Below, one piece after another: positions 33,940-42,380 of a stretch of DNA of 64,000 nt (the stretch's first letter is position 1; each line of letters opens with the position of its first letter). The notes below the pieces were generated by a model. The model was not told the DNA's origin, searched no databases, and worked only from the letters and a program-made list of their open reading frames with translations. This DNA is from Azospirillum brasilense (GTDB lineage Bacteria > Pseudomonadota > Alphaproteobacteria > Azospirillales > Azospirillaceae), in NCBI RefSeq assembly GCF_007827795.1, contig NZ_VITI01000002.1, positions 496,001 through 560,000 of the forward strand. The letters run 5' to 3'. Position numbers and translations under genes: made by a program.

Positions 33940-34950
33940 ATGACCGTGGGCAAACATGCACCCTTCGTCGTCGGAATCACCGACCACATGATCCCCCCGC
34001 CGGACCTGGAGGCGGCGGTGCTGGACGGTTGCGCCGAGGTGGACTTCCTCGACACCCGCCGCGAGGAGGATCTGGACCCGGAGCGTCTGGCCCGGCTGGA
34101 CGCGCTGCTGGTGTGGAGCACCCGCATCGGCCCGGCGACGGTGGCGAAGCTGCCGCGCTGCCGCGTCGTCGTGCGGTTCGGGGTCGGCTACGACAAGGTC
34201 GACGTGGCGGCGCTGGACGCCGCGGGCATCCCCTTCTGCAACAACCCGGATTACGGGACGGAGGAGGTGGCCGACCACGCCGTCTCCCTGCTGCTCTCCT
34301 TGCAGCGCCGGCTGTGGGAGCATGACGCCCGCGCCCGCGGCTACAGCACGACGTGGCAGGCCAACACGCTGACCCCTCTGCGACGGTCGAGCGCAGCGAC
34401 GGTCGGCGTCGTCGGCGTGGGGCGGATCGGCACGGCGGTGGTGAACCGGCTGAAACCCTTCGGTTACCGCATCCTCGGCTACGATCCGCAGCAGCCGGCC
34501 GGCCATGAGAAGGCGGTCGGCTACCATCGCGTCCGCCGGCTCGACGAGCTGCTGGCTGAATCCGACATCGTGACCTTTCACTGTCCGCTGACCCCGGAAA
34601 CCCGCGGCCTGATCGACCGGGACTTCCTGGCGAAGCTGAAGCCCGGCGCCCTGCTGGTCAACACGGCGCGCGGCGAGATGTTCGCCGGGCTGGACCCGCT
34701 GGAGGCGGCACTGCGCAGCGGCCATCTCGCCGCCGTGGGAACGGACGTGCTGCCGACCGAACCGCCCGCCCCTCACCCTTTGCTGGACGCTTGGCGCCGG
34801 CGGGAATCCTGGCTGGAGGGCCGGCTCGTGGTCACGCCGCACAACGCCTTCCATTCCGACGAGGCGGCGATCGAGATGCGGCGCAACGCCGCCGAAACCG
34901 CCCGCCTGTTCCTGGAGGACGGGGTTCTGCGCAACCGCATCCTGCCCTGA
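33940..34950 (+). CDS. D-isomer-specific 2-hydroxyacid dehydrogenase
   Basis: This 336-residue NAD-dependent oxidoreductase converts 2-hydroxy and 2-keto acids. It shows the NAD-binding GVVGVGRIGTAVVNRLKPFG, the substrate/catalytic Arg segment LVNTARGEMFAG and the catalytic His in VVTPHNAFHSDEAA. The N-terminal substrate domain has VVRFGVGYDKVDVAALDAAG, closer to the phosphoglycerate-dehydrogenase/CtBP branch. Length is normal. The ATG at 33940 follows CAGGAGACGG. It is divergent from the FAD protein, so the two may act on one pathway. Confidence 0.92.
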   Translation: MTVGKHAPFVVGITDHMIPPPDLEAAVLDGCAEVDFLDTRREEDLDPERLARLDALLVWSTRIGPATVAKLPRCRVVVRFGVGYDKVDVAALDAAGIPFCNNPDYGTEEVADHAVSLLLSLQRRLWEHDARARGYSTTWQANTLTPLRRSSAATVGVVGVGRIGTAVVNRLKPFGYRILGYDPQQPAGHEKAVGYHRVRRLDELLAESDIVTFHCPLTPETRGLIDRDFLAKLKPGALLVNTARGEMFAGLDPLEAALRSGHLAAVGTDVLPTEPPAPHPLLDAWRRRESWLEGRLVVTPHNAFHSDEAAIEMRRNAAETARLFLEDGVLRNRILP

Positions 34951-34989
34951 CCCCACCCGGTCAGGCCCCCAGGAAAGCCGGAACATCGA

Positions 34990-35455
34990 GGCGGAGCGCC
35001 CCCCGATCCCGTGAAGGGCGCGCACGGTGTCGGGGGCGAGCGTCATGCCGTGCTCGGCGGCCAGCGCCCGGCTCCGCCTCTCCGGCCCGCCGGGCACCAG
35101 CACGCCGTCACCGCCGGAGACCGGCAATTCGTGCGGGCGCAGGATGGTGATGCTGGGATAATCGCCGAGGAAGGTGATGTCGGCGTGCCGGGAGTTGGCG
35201 CGCTCCCCGCGGCAGCCCTCCATGTCCAGGATGGTTTCGGTCCCACCGAGCGACGGGGCGGTCGGATGACCGACCAGCTTGCCCCACAACCGCCCGAACG
35301 CGTCCTGCTGGGCGTCGTCGATGTGATGCCGGCCGCGGACGAAGACCACCTCGTGCCCGTTGACGGCGTCCTGGATTGCCCTCAGCACCGCCGGGTGCAG
35401 ATCGCCGGACAGGGTCACGCCGCGCAGTTCGGCGCCAATGTTACCGTTGAGTGGC
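34990..35455 (-). pseudogene. tauD/TfdA-family dioxygenase remnant
   Basis: The minus strand encodes an internal piece of a Fe(II)/2-oxoglutarate dioxygenase of the TauD/TfdA family. It reads IGAELRGVTLSG, then GHEVVFVRGRHHIDDAQ, and the metal-binding HxD region SRHADITFLGDYPSITILR. There is no start codon or ribosome site; the frame emerges straight from the neighbouring binding-protein fragment. The second half of the enzyme, with the distal metal His and the Arg, is missing. It ends against the dehydrogenase gene. It cannot make an active enzyme. Confidence 0.7.
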
Positions 35456-35847
35456 GTCCGGAGGGCTCAGCGTCGTGGTCAGCGGTTCGAGGTCATACTG
35501 GTGACCGGGCCCGAACTCCTTCTCCGCGGCGACCTGGAGAATGACCGAATTGATGGAGACCTTTACCACCGGCACCGCGATGCGTTCCTTGTCGGTCAGG
35601 TCGCGGATGCTGCGGACGTTCGGGTTGTTGCTGTTGATCCGGTAGCCCGAGGAATCCAGCCCGGCAATGGCCTTCACGCCGATGCCGCCGCGCGTCTTGT
35701 CCCAGACGGTCAGCAACGGCGCGATGCCGGCGGAGACAATGTGGGCGTTGCCGCTCAGCAGCGCGTGGTTGGCGGCCACGCCGCCAAGGTCAGTCCGATG
35801 AAAGCCCACCGCGCCGGCGACCTGTACCGTTTTATGTCGGCGGTCAT
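35441..35847 (-). pseudogene. tauA/ssuA-like ABC substrate-binding protein remnant
   Basis: An ATG at 35847 with a strong site (GGAGGTTTCG) begins a signal peptide (KRYRSPARWAFIGLTLAA). The frame then fails, and the body of a nitrate/sulfonate/taurine-type binding protein continues in another frame (VAANHALLSGNAHIVSAGIA, LTVWDKTRGGIGVKAIAG, INSVILQVAAEKEFG). Roughly 50-60 residues between the signal and the body are missing, and the C-terminal part is lost where it joins the tauD-like fragment. This marks an internal deletion plus frameshift, then a second deletion. Confidence 0.7.
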
Positions 35848-35971
35848 CGAAACCTCCGTGATGGCGTCGTCCGGGTGATTTACCCCCGATTCCACCAATC
35901 CCACGAAGCCCTGCCAAGTATAATCTACTAACTGAATAGATTTTCAGATCTCACAATAACATACATACTGT

Positions 35972-35989
35972 GCCGAATTGTGATTCGGC
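35972..35989 (-). terminator. weak hairpin after epimerase gene
   Basis: A 7-bp stem (GCCGAAT / ATTCGGC) with a 4-nt loop lies 44 bp downstream of the epimerase stop. No T tract follows on the minus strand, so the call is tentative. The rest of 35848-36032 is AT-rich and seems gene-free. Confidence 0.35.
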
Positions 35990-36032
35990 GGCTCCGGGAC
36001 GCAGCGGCATCTCGGAGGCCCGGCGATATCCG

Positions 36033-36842
36033 TCACATCAGCCCTTCTTGCTGGGCTTGGTAAACGGTCCTAACGGTGGGTCGGAAGCCAAGAGTGCGAG
36101 CCAGCGAACTGTCGACGTGAAGATGCCAAGGATTTGAGAGAGGTTGGGAGTTCGCTTCCATTCGCGTGTTCAGCAAACCGGCAAGTTCGAAAATGGACAT
36201 GGCGGCTTCGTCCGCGACGTTCACGACGCGCTTATCGAACACTCCATCCAACGCGAGCTTCATTGCAGCGGCGATATCGCGGTGGTGGATCATGCTCAAA
36301 CGTTGAGCCGGATGCCAGTTACCAACATAGCTGGGAAGAGATTCGAGATGTCCGTCACCATCGCCGTAAACAAATGGAAACCGGATGATGGACCAGTTCA
36401 AACCACTCTCACGCAGTTCTTCTTCCGCTGCCACCTTGCTCGCAGGATAGGCTTGCTTGGGACCGACCGGGTCCTCCTCTCGTCCGGGATGCGGGTTGTC
36501 CACATTATAGACATGGCTGGTGCTCGACATGATGAAGCGGGCATCCGGGCCATTCGCTTTCACGGCAGAGATCAGATTACGGGTTCCATCGAGATTGCTT
36601 TTCCAGATGAGGTCAGTGTCCTGGGTGCGAAAGACCGCTGCCAGATGGACGATCGCCGAAACGCCCCGGACGGCGTCCGAAAGTGTCGAAGGGTCAAGAA
36701 TGTCCCCGGTCACGGCCTTTGCTCCCTGGGGGCTGGGTTTCCCGGCCCGCAGCAGCACACGGCAGGCAAAACCGGCTTCCATCAGCCGCGGGACCAGCCG
36801 CGCACCGACAAGGCCGGTTGCTCCGGTTATCAGCACAGTCAT
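36033..36842 (-). CDS. NAD(P)-dependent epimerase/dehydratase (extended SDR)
   Basis: This 269-residue extended short-chain dehydrogenase/reductase has the TVLITGATGLVGARLVPRL nucleotide-binding motif, a VHLAAVF strand, and the catalytic YPASK (Tyr, Lys) preceded by the SSTSHVY serine. The ATG at 36842 is 4 bp after the stop of the MarR gene, so the two form an operon. Base composition is lower in GC than most of the window, which may point to acquisition. The substrate is unknown; nucleotide sugars or flavonoid-like compounds are options. Confidence 0.88.
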   Translation of the reverse strand: MTVLITGATGLVGARLVPRLMEAGFACRVLLRAGKPSPQGAKAVTGDILDPSTLSDAVRGVSAIVHLAAVFRTQDTDLIWKSNLDGTRNLISAVKANGPDARFIMSSTSHVYNVDNPHPGREEDPVGPKQAYPASKVAAEEELRESGLNWSIIRFPFVYGDGDGHLESLPSYVGNWHPAQRLSMIHHRDIAAAMKLALDGVFDKRVVNVADEAAMSIFELAGLLNTRMEANSQPLSNPWHLHVDSSLARTLGFRPTVRTVYQAQQEGLM

Positions 36843-36846
36843 TGGC

Positions 36847-37296
36847 TCAATCCTTCCGCAGCAGGTTCTGAAGTCGCTCGGTGGCCAGTTGCAGAACGCG
36901 GACGGTCGTGGCCAGATCGGCCTCGTCGATGCCGCCGAACGCCGCTTCGTGAATGAAAGAAAGATCGGGGAGTTCACGCCACAGGGCTTCCCCCGCGACT
37001 GTCAGCGTCAGAACACGCTGACGCTGATCTTCTCCGTTTGAAGTCTGTTCAACCAAATTCTTGCGAACGAGAGTGGCGACAATCCCGCTCAGCGTCGCCC
37101 GTTCGAGTTCAAGTGTTCGCCCAAGGTCGCGTTGAACGGTCGGACCGAAGTTGGCCAGATGCCAGAGAACATACCACTGCGTCGACCCCAGATCATAAGG
37201 TCGCAGGGCCGCGTCCATAAGGGCGCGGCCCGCGAAATAGCATCGCTTGGCCCACCCTCCCACAGCCAGAATCTCCGCGTCGCTCCGCTCCCGCAT
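36847..37296 (-). CDS. MarR-family transcription regulator
   Basis: This 149-residue winged-helix regulator has the MarR core: LGSTQWYVLWHLANFGPTVQ, the recognition helix LELERATLSGIVATLVRKNL and the wing SNGEDQRQRVLTLTVAG. MarR proteins are usually repressors of adjacent genes released by small aromatic or phenolic ligands. The gene leads the MarR-epimerase operon and has a long perfect palindrome just upstream of its start, so autoregulation is likely. Confidence 0.93.
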   Translation of the reverse strand: MRERSDAEILAVGGWAKRCYFAGRALMDAALRPYDLGSTQWYVLWHLANFGPTVQRDLGRTLELERATLSGIVATLVRKNLVEQTSNGEDQRQRVLTLTVAGEALWRELPDLSFIHEAAFGGIDEADLATTVRVLQLATERLQNLLRKD

Positions 37297-37314
37297 GAAG
37301 CCAACACCCCAGCA

Positions 37315-37357
37315 ATTCGTTCGCTACCTCGCGATATTTGCAAGGTAGCGAACGAAT
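37315..37357. promoter_or_regulatory. operator palindrome upstream of marR-type gene
   Basis: Two perfect 15-bp arms, ATTCGTTCGCTACCT and AGGTAGCGAACGAAT, flank a 13-bp AT-containing spacer. The site ends 19 bp from the MarR-family start codon, covering the expected promoter. Its size and position fit a dimer or double-dimer binding site of the regulator itself. Confidence 0.7.
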
Positions 37358-37789
37358 GTCAAGCGGCGGACGAACCTTGAGCTTCGGTTGGATTCAGGAT
37401 GCGGGAGAATGGGCCGGATCAGGGCCTTTTCCTCGGCTGGAACTGGGCGTTTCAAACGTCTGTTCGCCACCCTCTTCATCCCGATCGCAAAGAACAGCTT
37501 ACCGGTCTGATCAGGAAAGGGCGGCTTATTCTCCCGACTACCGCGAACCACTTTCAATGACTTGTGATCCCAAGGCGCCCGTCCTGCACACGACTGGCGG
37601 CCGATATGTTGCAGCCATTGAGGGAGTCTGGGTAGCGGACTTGCAAGACAGGCAACGTCCCGACATCCCCCGCCGGCAGGCTCTGGAAGCTGGGACCGTC
37701 GTCTCGTTGACTGGAACGATGCTGCCGAGAGCAGGGCTTGTCCCACAGAACCATCAGCACCAGCTTTGCCTTAGCCGGCTCCACACAAC
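37358..37789. other. intergenic region without recognised gene
   Basis: About 430 bp between the MarR promoter and the guaA terminator have mixed composition. Open frames exist on both strands but lack ribosome sites and codon bias. It may be eroded former coding DNA; I see nothing definite. Confidence 0.4.
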
Positions 37790-37811
37790 GAGGGGTGGTG
37801 CTCCACCCCTC
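37790..37811 (-). terminator. hairpin after guaA
   Basis: A 9-bp stem (GAGGGGTGG / CCACCCCTC) with a 4-nt loop lies 15 bp beyond the guaA stop. The following T content on the minus strand is low. Confidence 0.6.
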
Positions 37812-37825
37812 TCAACTGCTCAGAA

Positions 37826-39376
37826 TCATTCCCACTCGATGGTGCCGGGCGGCTTCGACGTGATGTCGTAGACCACGCGGTTGACGCCGCGCACCTCGTT
37901 GACGATGCGGTTCGACACGCGGGCCAGGAAGTCGTGCGGGAACGGGTACCAGTCGGCGGTCATGCCGTCGGTGGAGGTCACCGCGCGCAGGGCCAGCACA
38001 TGGTCGTAGGTCCGCCCGTCGCCCATCACGCCCACGGTGCGCACCGGCAGCAGCACCGCGAAGGCCTGCCAGATCGCGTCATAGAGGCCGGCGTTGCGGA
38101 TCTCCTCCAGATAGACCGTGTCGGCCTTGCGCAGGATGTCCAGCTTCTCCGGGGTGATCTCACCGGGAACGCGGATGGCGAGGCCGGGGCCGGGGAAGGG
38201 GTGGCGGCCGATGAAGGCGGCCGGCAGGCCCAGTTCGCGGCCGAGCGCGCGGACCTCGTCCTTGAACAGCTCGCGCAGCGGCTCGACCAGCTTCAGCTTC
38301 ATGCGCTCCGGCAGGCCGCCGACGTTGTGGTGCGACTTGATGGTGACCGAGGGGCCGCCGGTGAAGGACACGCTCTCGATCACGTCGGGATACAGCGTGC
38401 CCTGGGCCAGGAACTGCGCCCCGCCGACCTTGGCGCTCTCCTCGTCGAACACCTCGATGAACAGGCCGCCGATGATCTTGCGCTTCTGCTCCGGGTCGGT
38501 GACGCCGGCCAGCTTGCCCAGGAACAGATCGGACGCGCTCCGGTGAACCAGCGGGATGTTGTAGTGGTCGCGGAACAGCGTCACCACCTCCTCCGCCTCG
38601 CCGGCGCGCATCAGGCCGGTGTCGACGAAGATGCAGGTGAGCTGGTCGCCGATGGCCTCGTGGATCAGCACGGCGGCCACCGAGGAGTCGACGCCGCCCG
38701 ACAGGCCGCAGATCACCTTGCCGCTGCCGACTTGGGCGCGGATCTTCTCGATCGCCTGCTGCTTGAAGGCGGCCATGGTCCAGTCGCCCTTCAGCCCGGC
38801 GACGCGGTGCACGAAATTCGCCAGGAGCTGCGCGCCATGCGGGGTGTGCACGACCTCCGGGTGGAACTGCACGCCGTAGAACTGGCGGGCGTCGTCGGCG
38901 ATGGCGGCGAAAGGCGCACCGTCGCTGACCGCCACGGCCTGGAAGCCGTCCGGCAGGGCGGTGACGCGGTCGCCGTGGCTCATCCACACCTGCTCGCGCG
39001 ACCCGACCGCCCACAGCCCGTCGAACAGGGCGCAGGTCTGCTTCACCTCGATGAAGGCGCGGCCGAACTCGCGGTGGTCGGAGCCCGACACGGCGCCGCC
39101 GAGCTGGTGGCACATCGTCTGCTGGCCGTAGCAGATGCCCAGGACCGGAACGCCCAGCGTGAAGACCACCTCCGGCGCGCGCGGGCCGTTCTCTTCGGTG
39201 ACGGAGGCCGGGCTGCCCGACAGGATGATCGCCTTCGGCGCGTAGTCGCGAATCCGCTCCTCGCTCATGCTGAACGGATGGATTTCGCAATAGACGCCGG
39301 CTTCACGGACGCGGCGGGCGATGAGCTGGGTCACCTGCGACCCGAAATCGAGGATGAGAACGCGCTCGGCGGACAT
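37826..39376 (-). CDS. guaA: GMP synthase (glutamine-hydrolysing)
   Basis: GuaA makes GMP from XMP, ATP and glutamine. At 516 residues it has the class I amidotransferase half ([20 protein letters not shown], nucleophile Cys in [15 protein letters not shown], catalytic His in [11 protein letters not shown]) and the ATP pyrophosphatase half ([20 protein letters not shown]). The C-terminal dimerisation part ends in [11 protein letters not shown], the normal GuaA end. The ATG at 39376 starts directly at the conserved N terminus. It is on the same strand as rsmB and guaB but separated from them by other genes. Confidence 0.98.
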   Translation of the reverse strand: MSAERVLILDFGSQVTQLIARRVREAGVYCEIHPFSMSEERIRDYAPKAIILSGSPASVTEENGPRAPEVVFTLGVPVLGICYGQQTMCHQLGGAVSGSDHREFGRAFIEVKQTCALFDGLWAVGSREQVWMSHGDRVTALPDGFQAVAVSDGAPFAAIADDARQFYGVQFHPEVVHTPHGAQLLANFVHRVAGLKGDWTMAAFKQQAIEKIRAQVGSGKVICGLSGGVDSSVAAVLIHEAIGDQLTCIFVDTGLMRAGEAEEVVTLFRDHYNIPLVHRSASDLFLGKLAGVTDPEQKRKIIGGLFIEVFDEESAKVGGAQFLAQGTLYPDVIESVSFTGGPSVTIKSHHNVGGLPERMKLKLVEPLRELFKDEVRALGRELGLPAAFIGRHPFPGPGLAIRVPGEITPEKLDILRKADTVYLEEIRNAGLYDAIWQAFAVLLPVRTVGVMGDGRTYDHVLALRAVTSTDGMTADWYPFPHDFLARVSNRIVNEVRGVNRVVYDITSKPPGTIEWE

Positions 39377-39411
39377 GGACGACAACCTGATGCGGGGGGA
39401 CAAGCCCCTGA

Positions 39412-39969
39412 CTACCGCATTTCAGGCCCCGCGGACAAGCGTGCAAGCGGGGCGAGGTCGCGCCAGCCATAGGCGATCTCCACCAGCTCCGCCCCGGCGA
39501 AGCGGATGGGCCGTTCCGCCACCCGCACACCGCCCAGCCGCTCGTAGAACCAGCGGGCCGGATTCTCGCGCAGGCACCAGACCACGGCGGTGCGCTTGCC
39601 GCCCTCCTGGAGACGCTCCGCCATGGTCGCCATCAGGCGACGGCCCAGCCCCTGCCCCTGCGCCTCGTCCAGCAGGTAGAGGGCGTAGAACTCCCCCTCG
39701 TACCCCTCCACGGGAATGCGGCGCCCGCCGTAGGTGGCGAATCCCACCACCGAGTCCGCGCCGTCCACGACGACGAGGGCGCCCTGCCCCGGCCCGTGCG
39801 CCTGGACGGCGTTGTGCCAGCGCATCGCCGCGGCGGCTTCCGACAGATTGGCGAGATAAGCGTCGGGAACGAGGCCCGGATAGGTGGATTGCCATGTGGC
39901 GACGTGGACCTTGGCAATGCCCATCGCGTCCGACGGGCGCGCGTCGCGAATCACCAGCGCTTCATCCAT
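39412..39969 (-). CDS. GNAT-family N-acetyltransferase
   Basis: This 185-residue GNAT enzyme begins with the usual [20 protein letters not shown] segment. The acetyl-CoA loop is [20 protein letters not shown], and the C-terminal part [15 protein letters not shown] is typical of the fold. The ATG at 39969 has GGAGGTGT directly upstream. It lies 35 bp upstream of guaA in the same direction, so they may be co-transcribed. The acceptor is unknown. Confidence 0.88.
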   Translation of the reverse strand: MDEALVIRDARPSDAMGIAKVHVATWQSTYPGLVPDAYLANLSEAAAAMRWHNAVQAHGPGQGALVVVDGADSVVGFATYGGRRIPVEGYEGEFYALYLLDEAQGQGLGRRLMATMAERLQEGGKRTAVVWCLRENPARWFYERLGGVRVAERPIRFAGAELVEIAYGWRDLAPLARLSAGPEMR

Positions 39970-40093
39970 GGGACACCTCCGGACCCGTTGCCCACCCCAA
40001 TGGAAACTGGGAGCCGGGCCGGAGGATGTCCAGTCAGCCAAAAGGGCCGGGATGGTGCGACGGTGGATGGCCGCCGCACCGCCGGCCTTCGGG

Positions 40094-41116
40094 TTACTGG
40101 GCCGGAAGGGCCGGAACGCCCGCCTGCCACTGGTCCCAGTGGGAAACGATGTGGTCGGTCATGCGCGCGCCGACCAGCGCCACATTCTCCACCGTCTCGG
40201 CGAAGCCGCCGGCGGTCTCGCCCGGCTTCGGGTCGAGATGCTCCAGCGTGGTTTCCTTGGGGTTGCCCTGGTCGAAGTTGACGGCGCCGCGCAGGCTCAT
40301 CACCCGGTCGGAGCCCAGCGTGCGCTTGATGACCAGCGTGATCGCCGCGGCCTCCATCTCGGTGATGACGTAATCGTCGGCGCCGTAGAGCTTGGCGATG
40401 TACTGCGCCTGCTCGGACATGCCGGGGCCGTGGAAGAAGGTATCGCCGGTCATGTGCGTGCCGGTGCCGACGAAGGGCGCGCGCCGGGCGGCGTCCTGCG
40501 GGTAGCGCTGGCGGTAGGCGCGGGCGCTGTCGGAATCCTTCAGCGGCGTGTCGCCGGTCAGCTTCATCGCCCAGGACACCAGCGTCGGGTTCAGCTGGAA
40601 CAGGCGGACGGACTCGTAGCCCTTGCGCGGCATGAAGGTCGGCTCGCCCGGCTTGCCCTCCTCCGGCGCCCAGCGGTGGCCCAGATCGTAATCGACCAGC
40701 CAGGTCGCCCAGTTGACCTCGGCGATGGTGCCGCGCGACGGCGGCGTGCCGGCCACGCCGGAAATAATGAAATAGGCCTGCGACAGGTCGAGCTGCGGGT
40801 TCAGCAGGATGGCCTGCATGGACGCGGAGGAGCTGACCTTGCCCATGCCGAGAACCGCCCCGCAAACGCCGTCGGCGTTGCAGTGGACAGGGTTCAGCGC
40901 GCCCTTCACGGTGATCGGCGCGCTGGACTGCCAGTAGCGCTCGTACCAGTTCTGGAACTCGCCGGCCCGGTCGCCGGTGTTCTTGCCGATCTCGAACATG
41001 GCGCCGACGAACACCTTGACCTTGACCGGCTCAGCCGCTTCGGCGGAGGTGCCCAGTCCCAACAGGAAAAGGGCGGACAGGGCGGCGCTCCGCCAGCGGG
41101 ACGTGTTCCACATCAT
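40094..41116 (-). CDS. purine nucleoside permease-like (NUP family) periplasmic protein
   Basis: This 340-residue protein has a signal peptide (SRWRSAALSALFLLGLGTSA, cut after AEA). The mature domain matches the NUP family, named after a yeast purine nucleoside permease but related in fold to nucleoside phosphorylases: KVFVGAMFEIGKNTGDRAG, YFIISGVAGTPPSRG, ATWLVDYDLGHRW and YVITEMEAAAITLVIKRTL. No transmembrane helix is seen beyond the signal, so transport itself is doubtful; periplasmic nucleoside binding or cleavage is more likely. It lies between the GNAT-guaA block and AT-rich DNA. The start is the first of two adjacent ATGs, after GGAGCGCA. Confidence 0.85.
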   Translation of the reverse strand: MMWNTSRWRSAALSALFLLGLGTSAEAAEPVKVKVFVGAMFEIGKNTGDRAGEFQNWYERYWQSSAPITVKGALNPVHCNADGVCGAVLGMGKVSSSASMQAILLNPQLDLSQAYFIISGVAGTPPSRGTIAEVNWATWLVDYDLGHRWAPEEGKPGEPTFMPRKGYESVRLFQLNPTLVSWAMKLTGDTPLKDSDSARAYRQRYPQDAARRAPFVGTGTHMTGDTFFHGPGMSEQAQYIAKLYGADDYVITEMEAAAITLVIKRTLGSDRVMSLRGAVNFDQGNPKETTLEHLDPKPGETAGGFAETVENVALVGARMTDHIVSHWDQWQAGVPALPAQ

Positions 41117-41522
41117 TGCGCTCCAACATGCGGGGAAAGGTCGCACCCTAACCGCAAACCTCGCGCTCTGACCCGCACCGAATCAGCAGGCCCGTCCGTG
41201 TGTCCCCGCATGAGTGGCGGCGCTCGTCCTTTCTTGGGCTGGCGCGCATTCGCCGCTTTTTCGGCCCGCCGCCAATCTCCCTTACCATGTTGGTTTCGCC
41301 AAATCCTTAGCGGGGCGCCAGCTGTCACCTTCCGACGTGAGTCTGGCCGCCAACCAGTCACCCCATACCCCAGTATTCGTATATTTCATTAGCGCACAAA
41401 TACTTAGATTTCTAACTTTAATATTTCATTATCAATCTTCGCTTAAATTTCTAAATCAACAGATCAATAATAGATATTTCATTTTCACTAGGGCCTCGGC
41501 CATCGATCAATGGAGTTTTCCA
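41117..41522. other. intergenic region with AT-rich segment
   Basis: The first 250 bp are GC-rich and apparently empty. From about 41370 to 41515 the composition drops sharply to AT-rich, ending at the start of a gene of unknown family. Promoter elements are likely in this part, but no clear -35/-10 pair stands out. Confidence 0.45.
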
Positions 41523-42164
41523 ATGCCCCCCACAAGCGTCACATCGCCCGCCGATGTTCCCGTATATTTCCGAACTGGATCGGCATCGCGCTCAACGAAC
41601 ACATCCACACCTTCCGTCGCCACGACGACCGTCCGAAATGGCGGAGCCAGCGACAGCGTGGATCTCAGCGCTCTGGCAGCGGCCCTGAAAGGCAATGTTC
41701 TTACGATGTTCAACGAGGCACTGGGCGACGAGGGTCGTCGGAAACTGGACGACGCCGTGCGCGCCGGCACTCTGACCGGCGATGAGGTGACGAAGGGTTT
41801 GACGACACGTCTGAAACGCATCGGTTTCGCGCAGTCCGGTGTCGATGTCGCCACCGTCGATCTCGATTCGGAGGCCGCCAACCGCGCTCTCGGCGGAGCG
41901 GTGCTCCTTCAGCGCGGCCAGCGCCGGTCCGACACGCCGACGCAGCCGGACAATTCCCCGATCCGCGTCGACAAACCTTCGGCATCGCCCTCCCCGGCGA
42001 CTAGCAGGGATGCTCAGGCCAACGCCTACTTCCTCGCCATTGAGGATGGTGGCGACGATGCGTCAAAGAAGATCGCCGATCTCGGCATCAACCTGAGTCC
42101 GTTTGCCGCCTTCGGCGACGCGGTCCGTCGTCTGATTGGCAAGGGGGCCTTCGATTACCGGTAG
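41523..42164 (+). CDS. hypothetical protein, paralogue of the next gene
   Basis: This 213-residue protein of unknown family has a Ser/Thr-rich disordered N terminus (about 1-45) and a helical core, SVDLSALAAALKGNVLTMF, followed by GDEVTKGLTTRLKRIGF. A Pro/Ser linker and a C-terminal helix region complete it. The core aligns by eye with that of the next gene. It has no signal peptide or membrane helix. Ser/Thr-rich N termini of this type occur in non-classically secreted or surface-associated proteins, which is speculative. Strongly AT-rich DNA flanks it on both sides. Confidence 0.75.
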   Translation: MPPTSVTSPADVPVYFRTGSASRSTNTSTPSVATTTVRNGGASDSVDLSALAAALKGNVLTMFNEALGDEGRRKLDDAVRAGTLTGDEVTKGLTTRLKRIGFAQSGVDVATVDLDSEAANRALGGAVLLQRGQRRSDTPTQPDNSPIRVDKPSASPSPATSRDAQANAYFLAIEDGGDDASKKIADLGINLSPFAAFGDAVRRLIGKGAFDYR

Positions 42165-42380
42165 GCTCACCTCTTCCGCTGCCAATCTCCTCACAAATCC
42201 ATCGCGCAAAAACTAAATAACATCCTTCATTAATTTGCGTCACAGAACAGTCCACAATCATATTGTCAATAATTGCATAGCATAAAGGAGATGCAATGAT
42301 CATTAATTTGAAATTATGTTTTCCGTTATTCCATGTGGACGCCCGAGAATGATGGGTAATGACGATCAGGAGGCGGATCA
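42165..42380. promoter_or_regulatory. AT-rich intergenic region between the two paralogues
   Basis: The 216-bp spacer is markedly AT-rich, unlike the coding DNA around it, and ends with a strong ribosome site (AGGAGGCGGATCA at 42369-42380) for the following gene. It probably holds a separate promoter for that gene, and may bind nucleoid proteins such as H-NS-like MucR or Ros. Confidence 0.45.

Noticed and set aside
37338..37871. A 177-codon plus-strand open frame between the MarR gene and guaA.
   Set aside because: It has no ribosome site, atypical residue composition, overlaps the operator and the guaA terminator, and runs antisense into guaA.
41113..41361. An 82-codon minus-strand frame upstream of the nucleoside permease-like gene.
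   Set aside because: It overlaps that gene's start and ribosome site and its sequence is Arg/Lys-rich without features.
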